Assembly: GCF_009870125.1 (NCBI RefSeq)
Contig: NC_046683.1
Location: 57,489,869 to 57,553,868 of the forward strand
DNA from: Drosophila pseudoobscura
Lineage: Eukaryota; Arthropoda; Insecta; Diptera; Drosophilidae
Direction: 5' to 3'
DNA length: 64,000 nt
In this document: positions 26,145 through 38,700 of the stretch, piece by piece
Numbering within the stretch: position 1 is the first letter of the stretch
How the letters are laid out: every line of letters begins with the position of its first letter
Program-made: the position numbers and the translations under genes
Notes under the pieces: generated by a model
The model's database searches: none
What the model saw: the letters and a program-made list of their open reading frames with translations, nothing else
What the model was told of the DNA's origin: nothing

Positions 26145-28110
26145 CTACAATGATGTCACCGTTGGCTGATAGGGAGAATCTGCAATGGATCGAATGTTGA
26201 ATGAGAACCGGAAAGGAGTTTGTGTGTGTGTTGCCCACCTGAAGACTTCAGATCACCCTTTTCGTTGAAATTGTAGACCCGTGCATTTATGACACTCAAA
26301 TCGGTCTGACTGGACTCCCTGTGGGAAGAGAAAGCGAAAGAAAAGGATGGTTCTTTGAGGGTGTCTCTAATGGAGATGGGGCCGGGCCTGCTTACACATT
26401 GATGGCCCACCAGGACTTGACATGCATGTTCTTGCCCAGGAGCAGAATGAAGCCAGCGATGGCCAGGCCCAGGATGCAAATGCCACTCCAGAAGTCAATG
26501 ATGAAGAAATGCTCTCTCACACGAGCCATGATGTAGACCACGACCTCACGCAGCCAGACGGCAAAGACGCCCACCAAATAGGCACAAAACGCATAGAAAC
26601 TGAAAGGAAAACGGAAGACATCAAAAGGATTCGGAGGAGCAGTCCTTGGAGATACACATGTCTGCTTAGACGATGGTTCTTACTGGGTCTTGACGATGCG
26701 CAGCTGTGTGCCCAGTATGTATTGAGTGTCTGGTGGCAGTTCGTAGATGGAAAAGTAGGCCTTGAGGCAGCAGACGATACTGAAGATCAGCAGCAGGACA
26801 ATGGGTGCATAATAGTAGACGAGAATGCCCCAAAGGCGCACTGGAACAAGAATGGAGAATCAACCGTCACGTGATGCTTCATCAGATAGGGAGGGCACCT
26901 CTGACTCACCATCGAACCAGCAATAGTCCTCGCCAATACCCGGCTTAAAGTGTTTGGGCAGGCTCGAGTCCTGGGCAAAGGATAGCACAAAACGCAGGCT
27001 CACAACCAGCACCACAGCCAGAAAATAGGACAGCCTGCGAAGCCAGTTCTTGCAGGGCTTCAAGCGGAACTTTTGCAGGAAATCGAAGCTACAAATCGCC
27101 AGAAAGGCAAAGGACAGCATGATGCAGAAGTAGGCCAGCAAACCTGCAAGAGAAACCGGGATTAAAGTCCAACAGAAATCAAGGATAATGATGGGATACT
27201 AACCGATGTTCCTGCAGGCCGAATGGGAGAGCTTCACGGGGTTCTTGAGGGCCAGGTAGACGAGCAGCGAGTAACCGACGATCATCGCGAGCAGATAGTA
27301 GATGATCACCTGTCCGTAGTGACTCTTCCGGGCATCGCGCACGGAGCCCAGCAGCGACAGTATAAATATGTTGATCAAAATGGCAATGATGCTGCCTGGA
27401 GGGGGAGAGACCGGTTAGTCGGAGATCAGATATCCCCAGGACAAGCACTACTCCTTACATATCGCATAGATCCACACCCGATAGCCCGTCTGGAAGCGTT
27501 CGCAGCTCAATGGCGTCAACTCCCATTCCTCGGCTTTGTGCTGGAGCGGACTGAAGCAGTATTCGTCGGTGCTCCACAGACGAGAGTCGCGCAGCAGAGA
27601 TCCGTTCTCGAAGAGGTCCCACTGCCAGAAGGTCTCGTGCTTCTTGTCCACGAACTTGTTGCGGCACCCCAGCTCCGTGCGCACCACAAATCGATCGCTG
27701 ATGCGCACCTGATCCACCGTCCGGTTGTCGTAGGTCAGCTCCACGTGGGTGATCTGGCGCTCCTGGTGCGGGGCCGTGCAGTTCCAGCCCTTGGCGTCGA
27801 ACACCAGTCCCCGCGGACAGCAGAAGCTGATGCAGGGCTTCAGGAGGCAGACGCAGCCCCGCAGGTGCTTGGGGGCGCGGTACTCGACGCCGTCGATCAC
27901 CTTGAAGCTGTACTCGGCCAACAGTTCCGGCGGAACGACGACTCCGGCGTACGAGTAGGAGCCATCCTTCAGCCGGAGTCCGTCCGTGATGTTGACGGTA
28001 TTCGCGTACGCACACGGATGCGTCACGGTGGGAGTCTCCGCCGAAAGGGAGTGCTGTGCGGCCAGGCACACCAGCAACAGCGCCAGTTTGGGGATCGGAG
28101 ATGTGGACAT
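26145..28110 (-). CDS. mthl9: Methuselah-like 9-type GPCR (517 aa, seven exons)
   Basis: A second Mth-family receptor. Coding exons: 28110-27459, 27395-27204, 27143-26910, 26840-26684, 26599-26396, 26318-26239, 26179-26145; all are GT/AG and in phase. A signal peptide (residues 1 to about 23, ending SLSA) leads to a ten-cysteine ectodomain with GCVCLLKPCISFCCP, and the whole ectodomain lies in one exon. Seven membrane segments follow, with the loop CWFDGVRLWG and last membrane segment near IIDFWSGICILGLAIAGFIL. The cytoplasmic tail is Ser/Thr-rich (VESSQTDLSVINARVYNFNE) and ends PYQPTVTSL, which resembles a class I PDZ ligand (T-S-L). Length fits D. melanogaster Mthl9 (about 513 aa) as I recall it. 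The family role is peptide-hormone signalling; the ligand is not known. The mthl9 assignment rests on length and position next to mthl10, so treat the symbol as probable. Confidence 0.85.
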
Positions 28111-28204
28111 TGTTGTTGTTGGACCGCAGGAGAGATCTCTTTGGGTTTCTCGACTTGTTCTGCTGCGGATCTGACGTCACAATTAAATAAACAACAAATA
28201 TGCG

Positions 28205-28237
28205 AGTCGATCGCTCTGTTCGGTTCGGCCTTTTATG
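28205..28237 (-). promoter_or_regulatory. Probable TATA promoter of the mthl9-like gene
   Basis: CATAAAAG on the minus strand (28230-28237) is followed about 25-30 bp later by a purine start region near 28205, leaving a 5' UTR of about 95 bp before the ATG at 28110. The position is inferred from the TATA-like box alone. Confidence 0.4.
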
Positions 28238-28239
28238 CA

Positions 28240-29110
28240 AGGCACAGAATACACTCACGCACACGCACACGCACACGAGCACGCAAAGCAGCACCAAAAA
28301 ATAAAACAACAACAAAGCATACGAGTAAAATCAACAACAATCGGATTCAAAAATGACAAAACGACGACGCGACGTGCGACGTTGACGGCGTAGGTCTAAA
28401 AACGGCTGCGATTGCGACAACGACAACGAGCCCCAAAAAGAACAACCATACAACAACGACCGATCGACGGACAGACAGACAGACAGGCAGGCAGCTCTCT
28501 CTCTCTCTCACTTTAGTAAACGACAAACCGGCAACCGCAACGACAACCACAACAACGACGGAGACCGCGAGAAGGCAGCAGCTCCATGCTGGCCAAGAAT
28601 AAAAAACAGACTAACTGATTAGCAAGCCCCAAAACCCGTACAGACCAGACCACAGACCAGTCTCTGGCACCTGTCCCCCCGCCCCCGCCACTGTCATCCA
28701 CCTCCAAGCCAAAGCGAGCGCGCGATCAGCGAAACGAATCTCAACCGGCGCGACGGCCTCTTTTCATTCAAAATTCATTTCATTTTCTTGACGGCTACTT
28801 CTTAGCCAATCCAAACACCCACGAAACCCACCACTGTGGGTGGCAGGTAGGTGTCTTGGCTAAAAGCCAAGAAGGAAAGCTTTTTTCGCATGGAAACCGA
28901 TCGTTGGAATAGATATTGGATAGATAACGATATTTTATCAGATGTGGATCAAAGGCCGAAGGATCATCATCATCATTTCCTTCATTTAAGTGAATACTCG
29001 TCCTTGTCGTTGTAGTTTCTGTTTTCTGTGTGTGAAAATCGTTACCGAAAGTCCAACGTAAACACCAACTAAATCCCAAGTGAATTGCGGACAGATCTTT
29101 CAGTTTTATC
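28240..29110. other. Intergenic spacer between mthl9-like and mthl10-like genes
   Basis: CGCACACGCACACG and CAACAACGACAACG-type low-complexity DNA, a (CAGA)-(CAGG) run and a CT tract at 28.46-28.51 kb. No ORF with gene features. Confidence 0.5.
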
Positions 29111-29116
29111 TTTGGC

Positions 29117-29122
29117 TTTATT
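29117..29122 (-). terminator. Poly(A) signal AATAAA for the mthl10 distal last exon
   Basis: AATAAA on the minus strand about 650 bp past the distal stop codon (29776). It is the first such hexamer I found downstream of the distal coding exon. Confidence 0.4.
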
Positions 29123-29775
29123 CGTGTGTTCAGGTTTAATTGTACCGAATATATTTCGTACTACAGAGACATGGAGCGTGGTAAGTACGTACATATATGC
29201 GAAAAAAAAAAAATATATATAATGAATGCAGATGCAGATGCAGATACAAATCTTAATTTCATCACCGCACATCGATATATATGTATATATGTGTATGTAG
29301 GTGTGGTGTGGTGGTGCTTTATCTGTGACTTACGGACTAGAGAGGCGAATAAGTAGTACAGTAGAGAGTACAGTGATCTCTGGAGGCGACACTAATTTCA
29401 GATACATAAATACTAGATATGGCGCTTCGAAGCGTGCTCTTACACTTAAAATATATCAGGTTGTTCGCGTTCTTTCTTGTTTGTTTGTTGGTTTCTTGGT
29501 CTGCCAGACATAGACATATATAGCATATAGCATATAGTATATAGAGATAGACAGAGAGAGTGGCCTAATGTGGGGGCGGGGGAGGGGTATCTGGGTTCCT
29601 CTTATAATAATGTCTTTTCATAAAGTACAATCTGAATATATATGGCGGCTGCTGTTCGATGTACATATATGTATCCCCAGATATAACTATTCGATGATGC
29701 TCTTGGCACGAGACGATGGCTTGGGGATGATCTCATCCGGTCATCGGGTCATCGGGTCATCCGGTGATCCGCTCC

Positions 29776-29953
29776 TCAGCGAAAGCTGGTCGTGCGCTGA
29801 TGATGATCCACGCCGGCGGACTGTTGGCTAATCACCAGGGGCTTCTCCACCGAGGGCTTCTCCTGCAGCGACAGATTGGCCACGCTGCTCGATGTGGTCT
29901 TGGTGGAGTACTGGCTCTGACGTTGGGTGCTGCCATCGCGCACACTCGAGCAT
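29776..29953 (-). CDS. mthl10: mthl10 distal alternative last exon
   Basis: The acceptor GACGTCATAG is followed by 59 codons ending in TGA. Joined to the donor at 31470 the first residue is Arg, then CSSVRDGSTQRQSQYSTKTT and so on to the terminus QRTTSFR. The frame is open, uses GC-ending codons and is rich in Ser, Thr and Gln, as expected for a cytoplasmic receptor tail. This differs from the proximal last exon in sequence, so choice of terminal exon would exchange the intracellular tail. Confidence 0.65.
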
Positions 29954-32900
29954 CTATGACGTCCATTGGGTGGGCAGCGAGGAGTAAATAACAGTGAACA
30001 AAAGACTGATTAGACGGGTTAATGGAGGAGTGTTAAATGTTTGGCAGATAGCCAGAAGCAGACACAGATACAGATACAGGTGCAGATTAGAGATAGAATC
30101 ACAGAATACCATCACCGATAGACACAAAAAGAAGCGAATCACTCTGATTAGGCTTCAAGTAGTTAGATCGTTGGTTAGACAGAGGGGAAAGAGAGGCAGA
30201 GAGATCCATTAGTGGTTGTCTTTTAGTTAGTCATTCCCCAATCCTCTACGGCTCTACGGCTTTACCTTGGAATATGTTTTTTTTATGGGTTTATGGATGG
30301 ATTTCTATTGGCCAACCTTTGGCCCAGTACTGGGACTGGCACTGGCACTGGCACTGGCACCGGCACCGGCATTGGCCTTCATTCGCAGCTTTCCTGGCAG
30401 TCCATTCGCATCCGAGTTGATTGACGTCGAATTGGTGGATGTCGAGCCATTCGATGGCGTTGGCTTCAACAGTCTTCGGGGCGCATCGATGGATGGATTG
30501 GATGGGGTTCGATTGGCGTTTGGACGGATTTACATAGATGGACACACATTATAGATGCAAACAAGAGTTACTTTTAGTTATTAGAGCTACGTTTAGCGAG
30601 TCTTTGAAGTGGATGTTTGTTAAGTTGTTCTTTGTGGCTAGGTTTTTGGCATTCGCTAACTGCCTCATGCTCATGCCCCATGCCTCATGTGGCAGCAATA
30701 GTAGCGTTAGCATTGGCATTGGTTTGTTCGTGTTTGGGTGGTTCTGTGTTGGTGGGACTTGAGTTAGTCTGATGGTTGAAGCTGTAGCTGTTTTTGTTTC
30801 TGTTCTTGTAGCTGTTGAACTTGCTGTTAAGCAATATCGAAAGCGGTCTGGACAGGAGAGAGAGATCATAGCATCATTTAGGGTATCTATGTACATATCC
30901 ATCTGTCGATCTTTCTATCCATATATCCATATATCTACCTATCTACGAGGTGCATGCAGGGGGCGGGGGGGAGTGTTAGTGTTACGTGTACATGGGGCCA
31001 CAACACTCGAGCAGACGCTGCTTACTGTCATCGATGGGGCGGCCCACACTATACCGCATGGGAGTGCACACCACTGGTGGTGGTCGCGGCATTGGCGAAC
31101 GCGTTGCGGATCACGACCAGCCGTCGGATGTGGCTGGAGGCGTCCATGAATCGCTGCCGCACCGAGAAATTGCTGCCGGCCATCGTTGTGTTTGTCTCTG
31201 TTTGACGCAGACTGCGCACGCGTATCGTTCTGGATGGGTGGGTAGGGGGGTAGGGGGGTACGGTAATGAGAGGTAAAAAACGAATGGAGAGGCACAACAT
31301 ACAGAACGGGGCACACGTGTGAGATTACAGAGATTACTGGGCTTTAGGCTTTGGTCAAAGGACGATTTCCTAATTGGAAACAAAAGGAAGACAAAAACAG
31401 GAGAGGAGAGGTGGACAGGACACGAGACACGACACACGACACGGGCACTCCGAGGACGCGGTCACTCACCTGTTGGTTATCAAGTGCTTGACCTTCTTCT
31501 TCATCACGAACAGCATGAAGATGAGGAAGCCCTGCATGGCATTGCACAGGTCCGAGATGTAGAAGATCTTCGACCACTTCTTGTCGTTGCCCACGAAATA
31601 CGAGATGATCTCCGAGGACCAGGTGACGCCCATGATGAGGAACAGCCGCAGGAACAGTCCAAACCTGAGGCGGAGCAGGACACGCCGTGCGCTTTAGGGA
31701 TGGAGTTGAATGGCAGGTGCGGGGCAGCCCCTTCACTTACTTGTCCTTTTCGGTGCGCAGATTCTTGGTGCTGTCCTCGCGGGCTATGATCCGGGCCATC
31801 TCCCGCTGCACGCCGTGGATCTTCACGGAGGTCATCACGAACATCACGGTGTTGGCCACAATGATGGCCAGAATGGGCCCAAAGAAGTAGATCATCGCGG
31901 ACCAGTTGCGCATGTCCAGCCAGCAATATTGGCCCCCGCCGATGCCCGGCTTGAGGTCGGCCGGCCAGTCGGTCTGCTCCTGCGCGATCCACGTGAAGGC
32001 CAGGAAGATCAACGCCGCTCCCCAGGAGTACAGCGAGTAAAAGAGGAACCGCTTCTTCTCCTGGAACCGATTGATGCCCCGTGTGCCGCGGAAATTGTGC
32101 CACAAGTCAAAGCTGATGACATTCAGCCAGAAAAAGGCCGACATGAAGCAGAAGTAGGCGGTATATCCAAACACTTTGCAGGAGAAGTCGTCCGGATCGA
32201 GGTTCTTGAGGAGCAGAACGCAGCAGAGGGCCGTATAGCCGCTGGAGAGACCCATCAGATAGCACACGAGACTCTTTCCGTGCTGATTCCTCAGCTCGGG
32301 TATCAGCAGATAGACGGCGATGGTGAGCATCATAAAAGGAATGGAAAAGAGCATGGCTGCAAACGAGAGATGCCTCGATTAGTGGAGAACTCCAAGGAGA
32401 AATCGGCTTGAACTCTCACCGTACGCATTGATGATCTTCACTGTGGTGTGCTCCGTGTCCGTGTCGCAATTGGCCGGATTCAGGCTGTAGTAGAGATCCG
32501 TTTCGTTCACGTAGGACACCACCAGACAGAACTCGCTCTTGTTGATGTAGTTGTGATCATCCAGACGGAGCATTGAGCCGTTCTGGAACAGCAGATAGTC
32601 ATCGAAATCGTTGATCTCCGGCTGCAGGGAGAACATCTTGGGGCAGGGCCTAAAGCTCTGCACCGCAAACTGCTTGAAGATGTTCACCGACTGCGTGCTG
32701 CTGTTGTCGAAGGTCACGTTCATCACGGGCTGTGGCCAGATCCTGGTGTCCGTGGTGTCGTTGTTGCACTCCTCCTTCTCGCTGTTGTACACCTGACCCC
32801 ATGGACAGCAGATGTTCAGGCAGGCCTTCAGCCTGCAGATGCAGCCGCGCGGATGCCAGTCGACATCCACGCGCTCCACCAGGTCCTTGTAGATGTAGTT

Positions 32901-33173
32901 GTACTGGCCCACCAGGTGGCTGGGTATCAGCACTCCCTCGTACGAGTAGCTGCCGTTCGGGAAGGGCGTGTAGCCCGTGAGGTTCACGGTGTCGAAGAAG
33001 GTGCACGGGACGTGCAGGCCGTCGCGGATGTGGTAGATGTTGCGCTCATCGGGCATGGCGTACACCCCAAAGGACGTGCCCGGCAGCAGGCGGAAGACAA
33101 CGAGGCACAGGACTCCCATGAGAGTCAGCCCGCAGTACAGGGATCCACCCCGTTGATGGACTTGCTTTGTCAT
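29776..33173 (-). CDS. mthl10: Methuselah-like 10-type GPCR with alternative last exons (575-581 aa)
   Basis: A Mth-family receptor; D. melanogaster Mthl10 is reported as the receptor for growth-blocking peptides (stress and immune cytokines). Constitutive exons: 33173-32420, 32356-31741, 31664-31470. Three alternative last exons all accept the same phase-2 junction: 31229-31049 (581 aa), 30847-30685 (575 aa), 29953-29776 (580 aa). The N-terminus has a hydrophobic signal (YCGLTLMGVLCLVVFRLLPG). The ectodomain (one exon) has ten cysteines with GCICRLKACLNICCPWG and several NxS/T sites. One large exon carries most of the seven-helix bundle (CWLDMRNWSAMIYFFGP). Intron positions before TM6 and after TM7 match those of mth. 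The 581-aa length fits Mthl10 (about 585 aa in D. melanogaster, from memory). Acceptor at 33184/33183 (TTGTAG|AACC) shows a spliced 5' exon upstream. Confidence 0.9.
30334..30376. repeat. (ACTGGC)n hexamer repeat
   Basis: Five to six near-perfect units inside the last-exon region of the mthl10-like gene. On the minus strand the repeat reads Ala-Ser/Ala-Gly in a frame that lacks an acceptor. Confidence 0.8.
30685..30847 (-). CDS. mthl10: mthl10 middle alternative last exon (candidate)
   Basis: The strong acceptor CTCTCTCCTGTCCAG precedes a 54-codon frame, phase-compatible with the donor at 31470, that starts R-PLSILLNSKFNSYKN and becomes Asn/Thr/Pro-rich (EPPKHEQTNANANATIAAT) before TGA. Support is the polypyrimidine tract, phase and openness. 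The Asn-rich, partly repetitive composition makes it less certain than the two flanking last exons. Confidence 0.45.
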
Positions 33174-33183
33174 TATGCTGGTT

Positions 33184-35614
33184 CTACAAGGGAGAAAGGA
33201 AAAGAAGGATTTAGATATGTGCACACACTTGTTCTCTGGATGATCATTCTTAGAGCTACAGACCCAGTGTCATGGGGAGTGTCCCCCTCTGCACATCCGT
33301 CCATCCTTCAAATGAAGGACACTCAAAGTAAATACCCCATAGCCATAGGAATATTTACCTTTTCGCTTAGTTAATGCCATACAAAATGAGGCCACTAATT
33401 TTGGTTAAGGGACTCATCATTCCAACCAATTAGTGAATCATCATCCCACAGGGACACCAGGACACAAGGACAACAGGTTACAGAGCAGGAAAGAGGAGCA
33501 GAAACTGGCACAGCCACAGGCACAGGAACAACAGGAGGAAAAGCAGGAAGGAGCAGCAAGGACAACGTCACATTCAATTAGCACCCAAACGAGTCCGGGG
33601 GGACACTCTGCCAATGCCCCTGCCACTGCCGCTGTCGCCCTGTGTGCGTTCGTTCTCTCTGTGGGGCATCAATCATAAGGCCATGCCGCAAACATTTATG
33701 GATTCGTGTTAAATTGATACTAACTGCCGTCGTCGTCTGTCAATAGTCCTCCCACGCCTCCCACACCTCCTCACTCCGCCTCACTCCGCCTCAGTCCTCC
33801 TCAGTCCTCTCTGTCTGATGTGTTTTTCCTGCTCTCCACTTTCAGCCTGGGCATTTTTCAAAGCGCTGCTAATGAGCCTGCCATAATTTCATTACAAATG
33901 CGAAAAGTTATACCCTCTGCAGTAAAATGTGTTCGCTATCTTATCGGTTGCATCATTAGTAGAGTGCCGGAGTGGCGGAGTGCTGGAGTGCCGGAGTGGC
34001 GGCGGGTACCCTAATTCATTGATCCGCTGATTGTTTGCCATCGATGGGGCCTGGCAGCAGGCAGCAGGCAGCAGGACCGGGTAAGGGTAACCTGTGTGTG
34101 GCATTGACGGGCGCGTGGGCGTGGGCGTGGGCCCACAAAATTAGCATGAATTTATGGCTGGACGATGGAGCGGAGCAAACACATTAAACTCTGCCCCAAA
34201 AGGTGATGCACGGAGGCAGGGGGTCAGCACTTATCTCTCCTGATGGAAAATTAGCATAATTAATCGTTAAGTACATGCCACTTGAGAGATTTCAACAGAA
34301 TCGAATACACATACATACATTCCGGAATAAAAAACCCGAAGAGATTTGAATTTATTTGAAAAAGAATCAAACCATGTGGAGCATTCACGAAACATTGAAA
34401 ACAATTGGCCATTAAATTGAATTATGGCCCAGCAAATCTCTCTCCTCCAGATTTTTCCAATGCCAACAACAATTTCCAAAAAAAAATAGCTATAATTCTT
34501 CCCGATCTTTCTTGCGGCTTTTTGTATATTTTAATTCGGGGCAAACAATTTTGATTCTGATTTCGACTGCGATTTCGATTTCGATTTACCTGCGATTTGC
34601 AGTTCAAGCAAAGTCGTAATCGTCGCATCGTAGTACCGTGGTATCGTATCGGATGATGGGCGGAACTACTTAATATTCTGATCGGGGATTACGTACATTC
34701 CATGATTGGTTGATTGATTGATTGCCTGATACGCTGAATCATGGTAGTTTTTTCGTAATCGCCATGGAAGTGATTCTGGGAATGCCAAATGGGAACGGGG
34801 TGGCATAGATTTATAAATCTTTCTATAAATAGTGTTTATAAGGAGAATGGCGGGGCCTGCACCTTTTGATTACACACAGGCATATGCATCGTATGATTTG
34901 AGGGATCATCGTCTCTGGTGACATCTGTTACAGTATTACCCAGAAATCATATGGGATAATGGGCTATTAAGGTATTGTAATGGATTGATGGTGCACGATG
35001 TGGCATAGATTGTTCGATTGTTCCAACTACAAACAGAACTGAAAGCCGAAGCCGAAGATCAGCTCAAAGGGAACATCGTTTTCCAGAGATATTGAATGGT
35101 TTTGAATGCTTTCATTAAAGGATTCCACTCAATGTTAGCCAAGAACTTTGCGACTAACATCATTACCAGCTTTCCAGAAGATAACCCAATCGTAACTCTG
35201 ATTGATTTCCGAGAGATAATATCGGTTAATGGCCTATAAATAACTCGAATGTTCTCAGCAGTGACACTCGATCGAAGGTTCTCTGAATACAAATACGAAT
35301 GAAATGTGAATGCGAATGCGAATGCGCATTGCGAATGCGAGTGAGTAGCTGTATGGAGTAGCAGTGCTGTTTGTGAATTTGTTGTGCTCGGGGCTCGGGG
35401 TATAAAAAATGTCTTATTTGTGGTCGGTAACCGATAAGATAAAGCCACTTGGCCAACGCCACTCGCCTGCTAATAATGCCTGACAAAAGAATACGATCGA
35501 CGGCTCTTATTTATATTATATGTACTCGTACATACACACGATTCTAGGAAAATATATGAACCATCTGATGGCTTCTCGGCGCTTGGCTTGGCCTGGCATG
35601 GCGAAAATACTTAC
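33184..35614 (-). other. Probable 5' intron of mthl10
   Basis: Bounded on the minus strand by the donor at 35614 (CT|GTAAGT) and the acceptor at 33184. It holds CAGG and CAGCAGG short repeats, GAATGCGAATGC-type repeats near 35.31 kb, and minus-strand ORFs of low complexity (His-Ser and Asn-Arg runs) that I do not regard as genes. Confidence 0.4.
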
Positions 35615-35706
35615 AGATGCTCCGCCAGGGACTTCCTCAGGCCAGTTGTGGTGTCTTTCGATTGGATGATTATCTGGTTGATTTTCACAATTTGGGGATT
35701 GTCCAT
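35615..35706 (-). CDS. mthl10: mthl10 upstream coding leader exon (candidate N-terminal extension)
   Basis: An ATG at 35706 opens a 92-nt exon reading MDNPQIVKINQIIIQSKDTT, then TGLRKSLAEH, ending on a strong donor (GAGCATCT|GTAAGTATTTT) in phase 2. The acceptor at 33184 is followed by A-ACC-AGC-ATA-ATG, so joining the two keeps frame through the previously chosen start codon. It adds 30 leader codons plus the residues L-T-S-I. The extended receptor (about 615 aa) would carry a hydrophilic stretch ahead of its hydrophobic signal, which could turn a cleaved signal into an internal one. If the join is used, M at 33173 may serve only a second promoter. Evidence is splice-site strength and phase only. 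Confidence 0.55.
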
Positions 35707-35709
35707 GGT

Positions 35710-38700
35710 CAGTAGTAGTGGTAGTCGGGTGGTCGGGTAGTTGGGGAAGAGCAAAACAACAACAGGATGTGTGAGTCAAAGAGTCTTGTGCAGTGGCTGC
35801 GGTGGCGCCTCTGATTCACTTTCGACCAACTGTTTGATAGAACTACTCTTAAGCCCTGCCAAATGCCATTAAAAGCCCATTTCACTTAGCGAAATGTATG
35901 CGAGAAATCCCATTGGAAGATTTATCGCACACACACAATTGTGTGTGTCACCATGGAAAATCGGCGTATGCTCAGATTATAACAATTCTCTCAAAATATG
36001 CACAACAAAAACACACACAAAAACAGACCCTCTTCCTGGTCGTCGCCGGTCGTCGGTCGTCGGTCGTCGGTGGGGGTTATGCCCAAAAAAAAAAAAAATA
36101 ACCATGCGACACGAAATGAATCCAAAAACTCACATAAATATTATGTACTACGTTTCATGCAAGTTTTTATTCAAAATGAATATCTTTTTGGGTTTTTATT
36201 ATCACGTACATATGCCTCAGCGGCAATGGTTTTCTTTATTGGTTGTTGTTGTTGTTGTTGTTTTTGCTGTTGCTGTTGCTCAAGTCTTATGTGCGGCGTC
36301 GACGACGGCGGTGGCGACGTATTCCCATTATCTTGTGGAGCGCCGCGGTTCGTATGTAAGACTAATCGGACCCACAGCCCATCGCCGTGGAAGACAGGAG
36401 AATTCGCTGAAGCCCATGGCAAAAAACCATTGCCACCACACTTGAAGGTGAACTGTGGGGAAAACTGTGGTCAAATTTGACGATTGGTTATCATCCGTCC
36501 GTTTCCCTTTTCAAACAAACACTTTTCAGAATACTTGTTGAATGGTGCTATATGGCTGACCCATTGACGGCTGTGTGGTGTGTGGATTCCTTTGGCTCTT
36601 TTCGTGCGAAAATTCCAACACCAAGTATTTTTAGACCCTGGTCTGTAAACAAAGGCACGGGGAGCCCACCGAGCCAGCCACAAATTGATTGCCATTGGAG
36701 AGTGGGATGGCAAGTTTGCCAAATATTATTCCTTGATACTTGCCACACACTTCCACCAGCACCAACACCAACACCAACACCACTCAACAGTCGACAGTCA
36801 ACAGATACCGCCCTGAACTTGCCACTCGGCGCAAAAGATAAATGCTCTCTCGCTCATTAGCATCGATGATGGGGCGGGAGAAAGCTTTAGAATCAATTAA
36901 ATAAATGGGGGGATACCCTGTCTGATATCGCGCACCAAACGATCATCGATTCCATAAATCAACTCGAATTAGAGAGATCTGTGAGTGGTTTGTATTCAAA
37001 TTTGTGTGCGGATACGCTGTCCAAATTCGATAAATTCTATTAATTCTCCTTATATTCGTATTATGTATTTCGTAATCATCTCTATAATTTACATCAATTT
37101 ATACCGAATGAATTTTAATTGGAATGTGTTATTTCTATAAATATGTATGTTGTTCTTTTGTAATCCCATACCCTAGGCTTTCCTTATAGATATGGATATA
37201 TGGAATGTACCTAAAATGCATATGAATTTCATTTCGAGGCTGTATCTAAATGATAGTTGTGGAATGCTGTTGAGTTTTTTAGCATCGAACAACAGCCGAT
37301 TATTCTGATTATACACTCGATCCATCCCAAAGAGAAACCCACATTCGATCTATGAGTGTGCGTCGGAAACATGAGATTCAATGGAACCCTGCCTACCAAA
37401 CACCATAGCCGCCGGCACCGTCACCGTCCGAACCGAACCCCAGGAGATTAATATGCTTGCTGGGAGTGAGTAATGTAATGGCTAGAGACCTGGGATTCGA
37501 GGCGAGAAAAATGGCTCCAGATAGCAGGGAAATACGGAGGAAATACAGCTGTAAAAACGCACCACAAAAGCATTTAACTAATTAATTGGTAATTGCATTT
37601 GGCTTATCGTGAAAATGCACAACGGGAGGGCAGGCAGGCAGTCAGGCAGGCAGCCAGAACCCCCACCCCAGAGCACCAATGCCCTTGGAACAACTCCCAC
37701 ATGCGTGATAGTGCAACTTTAATCGCAGTTCCACTTTAAAAATTGTATATTATTTGATTATATGTATATATCAAATTGCGATGGTGGGCTCTGCTCTGGA
37801 TAAAAGATCTATTATATATAGAAACAGAGCAAAAACTGTTGGAAAATTGTAGCGAAATAAACAGACCTCTAAGCAAACAATAAACAATATTCCAAAGATG
37901 TTTCAACAGCGATATCCCCCCCAAGCGCCAAATGTGTGCAAAAGTATAAACAAATTCAAATTCAAATTCCCATTTCATGTCGATTCCCAGACGATGGGAT
38001 TGGGTCTGTATGGTACAATACGATACGATACGATATGATGGGATAGTCAAGGTGAGATCTTCTCCAAAGGGTGTTCTTCTACCACTGCCAAAGCGATTCC
38101 AGCCTGAGTGACTCAATCAGAGTCTGGTGTGTGCAATGCATCGATTGCCGAACACAGTTGTTTTTTTTTGCTTATTTGTCATGCAATTAGCCAGGCTTTT
38201 GCAGGCGCGCTTTGATTTTCTTATCTGGAAAGCCCTCTCCTCTTCTGTCAAGTAAATGGCTATAATTATATGGGAGGCATCGAGTGCAACGACACCTATC
38301 ACCCTTCCCCTCCCATCCGTTGAGCCAATCAAGTGAGTCACTTGACACGAAATGATCATAAATTCCACCATAGATCCTAGATCTACTTAAGCCATTTAAA
38401 CGATCAACCACTTAATCCGTTCAGATATGATATATAAATGAGTTGCCATTAAATTATAAATATAAATTTAATTTCATTCAGGACCCACCCCATAAATTAT
38501 GCCAGATCTTTTGGCAGCATACAAAATTCTTTACGAAAGGCGGAAATATTTCGATATATTTTGTAAATGGAACGAAACTATTAAATGAAAATACTGGGGA
38601 AATGCTTGGAGATTCGTTTCTGGGAAAGGCAGCATAGATTAATGATCAACAGATGATACGAGTACAGGTTCTGTAGACTTACCCCGAGATCTCAAGCTCT

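Noticed and set aside
27223-28356. 377-codon plus-strand ORF
   Set aside because: Antisense to the intact mthl9-type ectodomain exon; a shadow produced by its GC-rich codons.
30305-30520. Minus-strand open frame reading Ser/Asn/Ala-Gly repeats as a fourth mthl10 last exon
   Set aside because: Part of it is the ACTGGC repeat and no acceptor with a pyrimidine tract precedes it in frame.
31710-32411. 233-codon plus-strand ORF
   Set aside because: Antisense shadow of the large helix-bundle exon of the mthl10-type gene.
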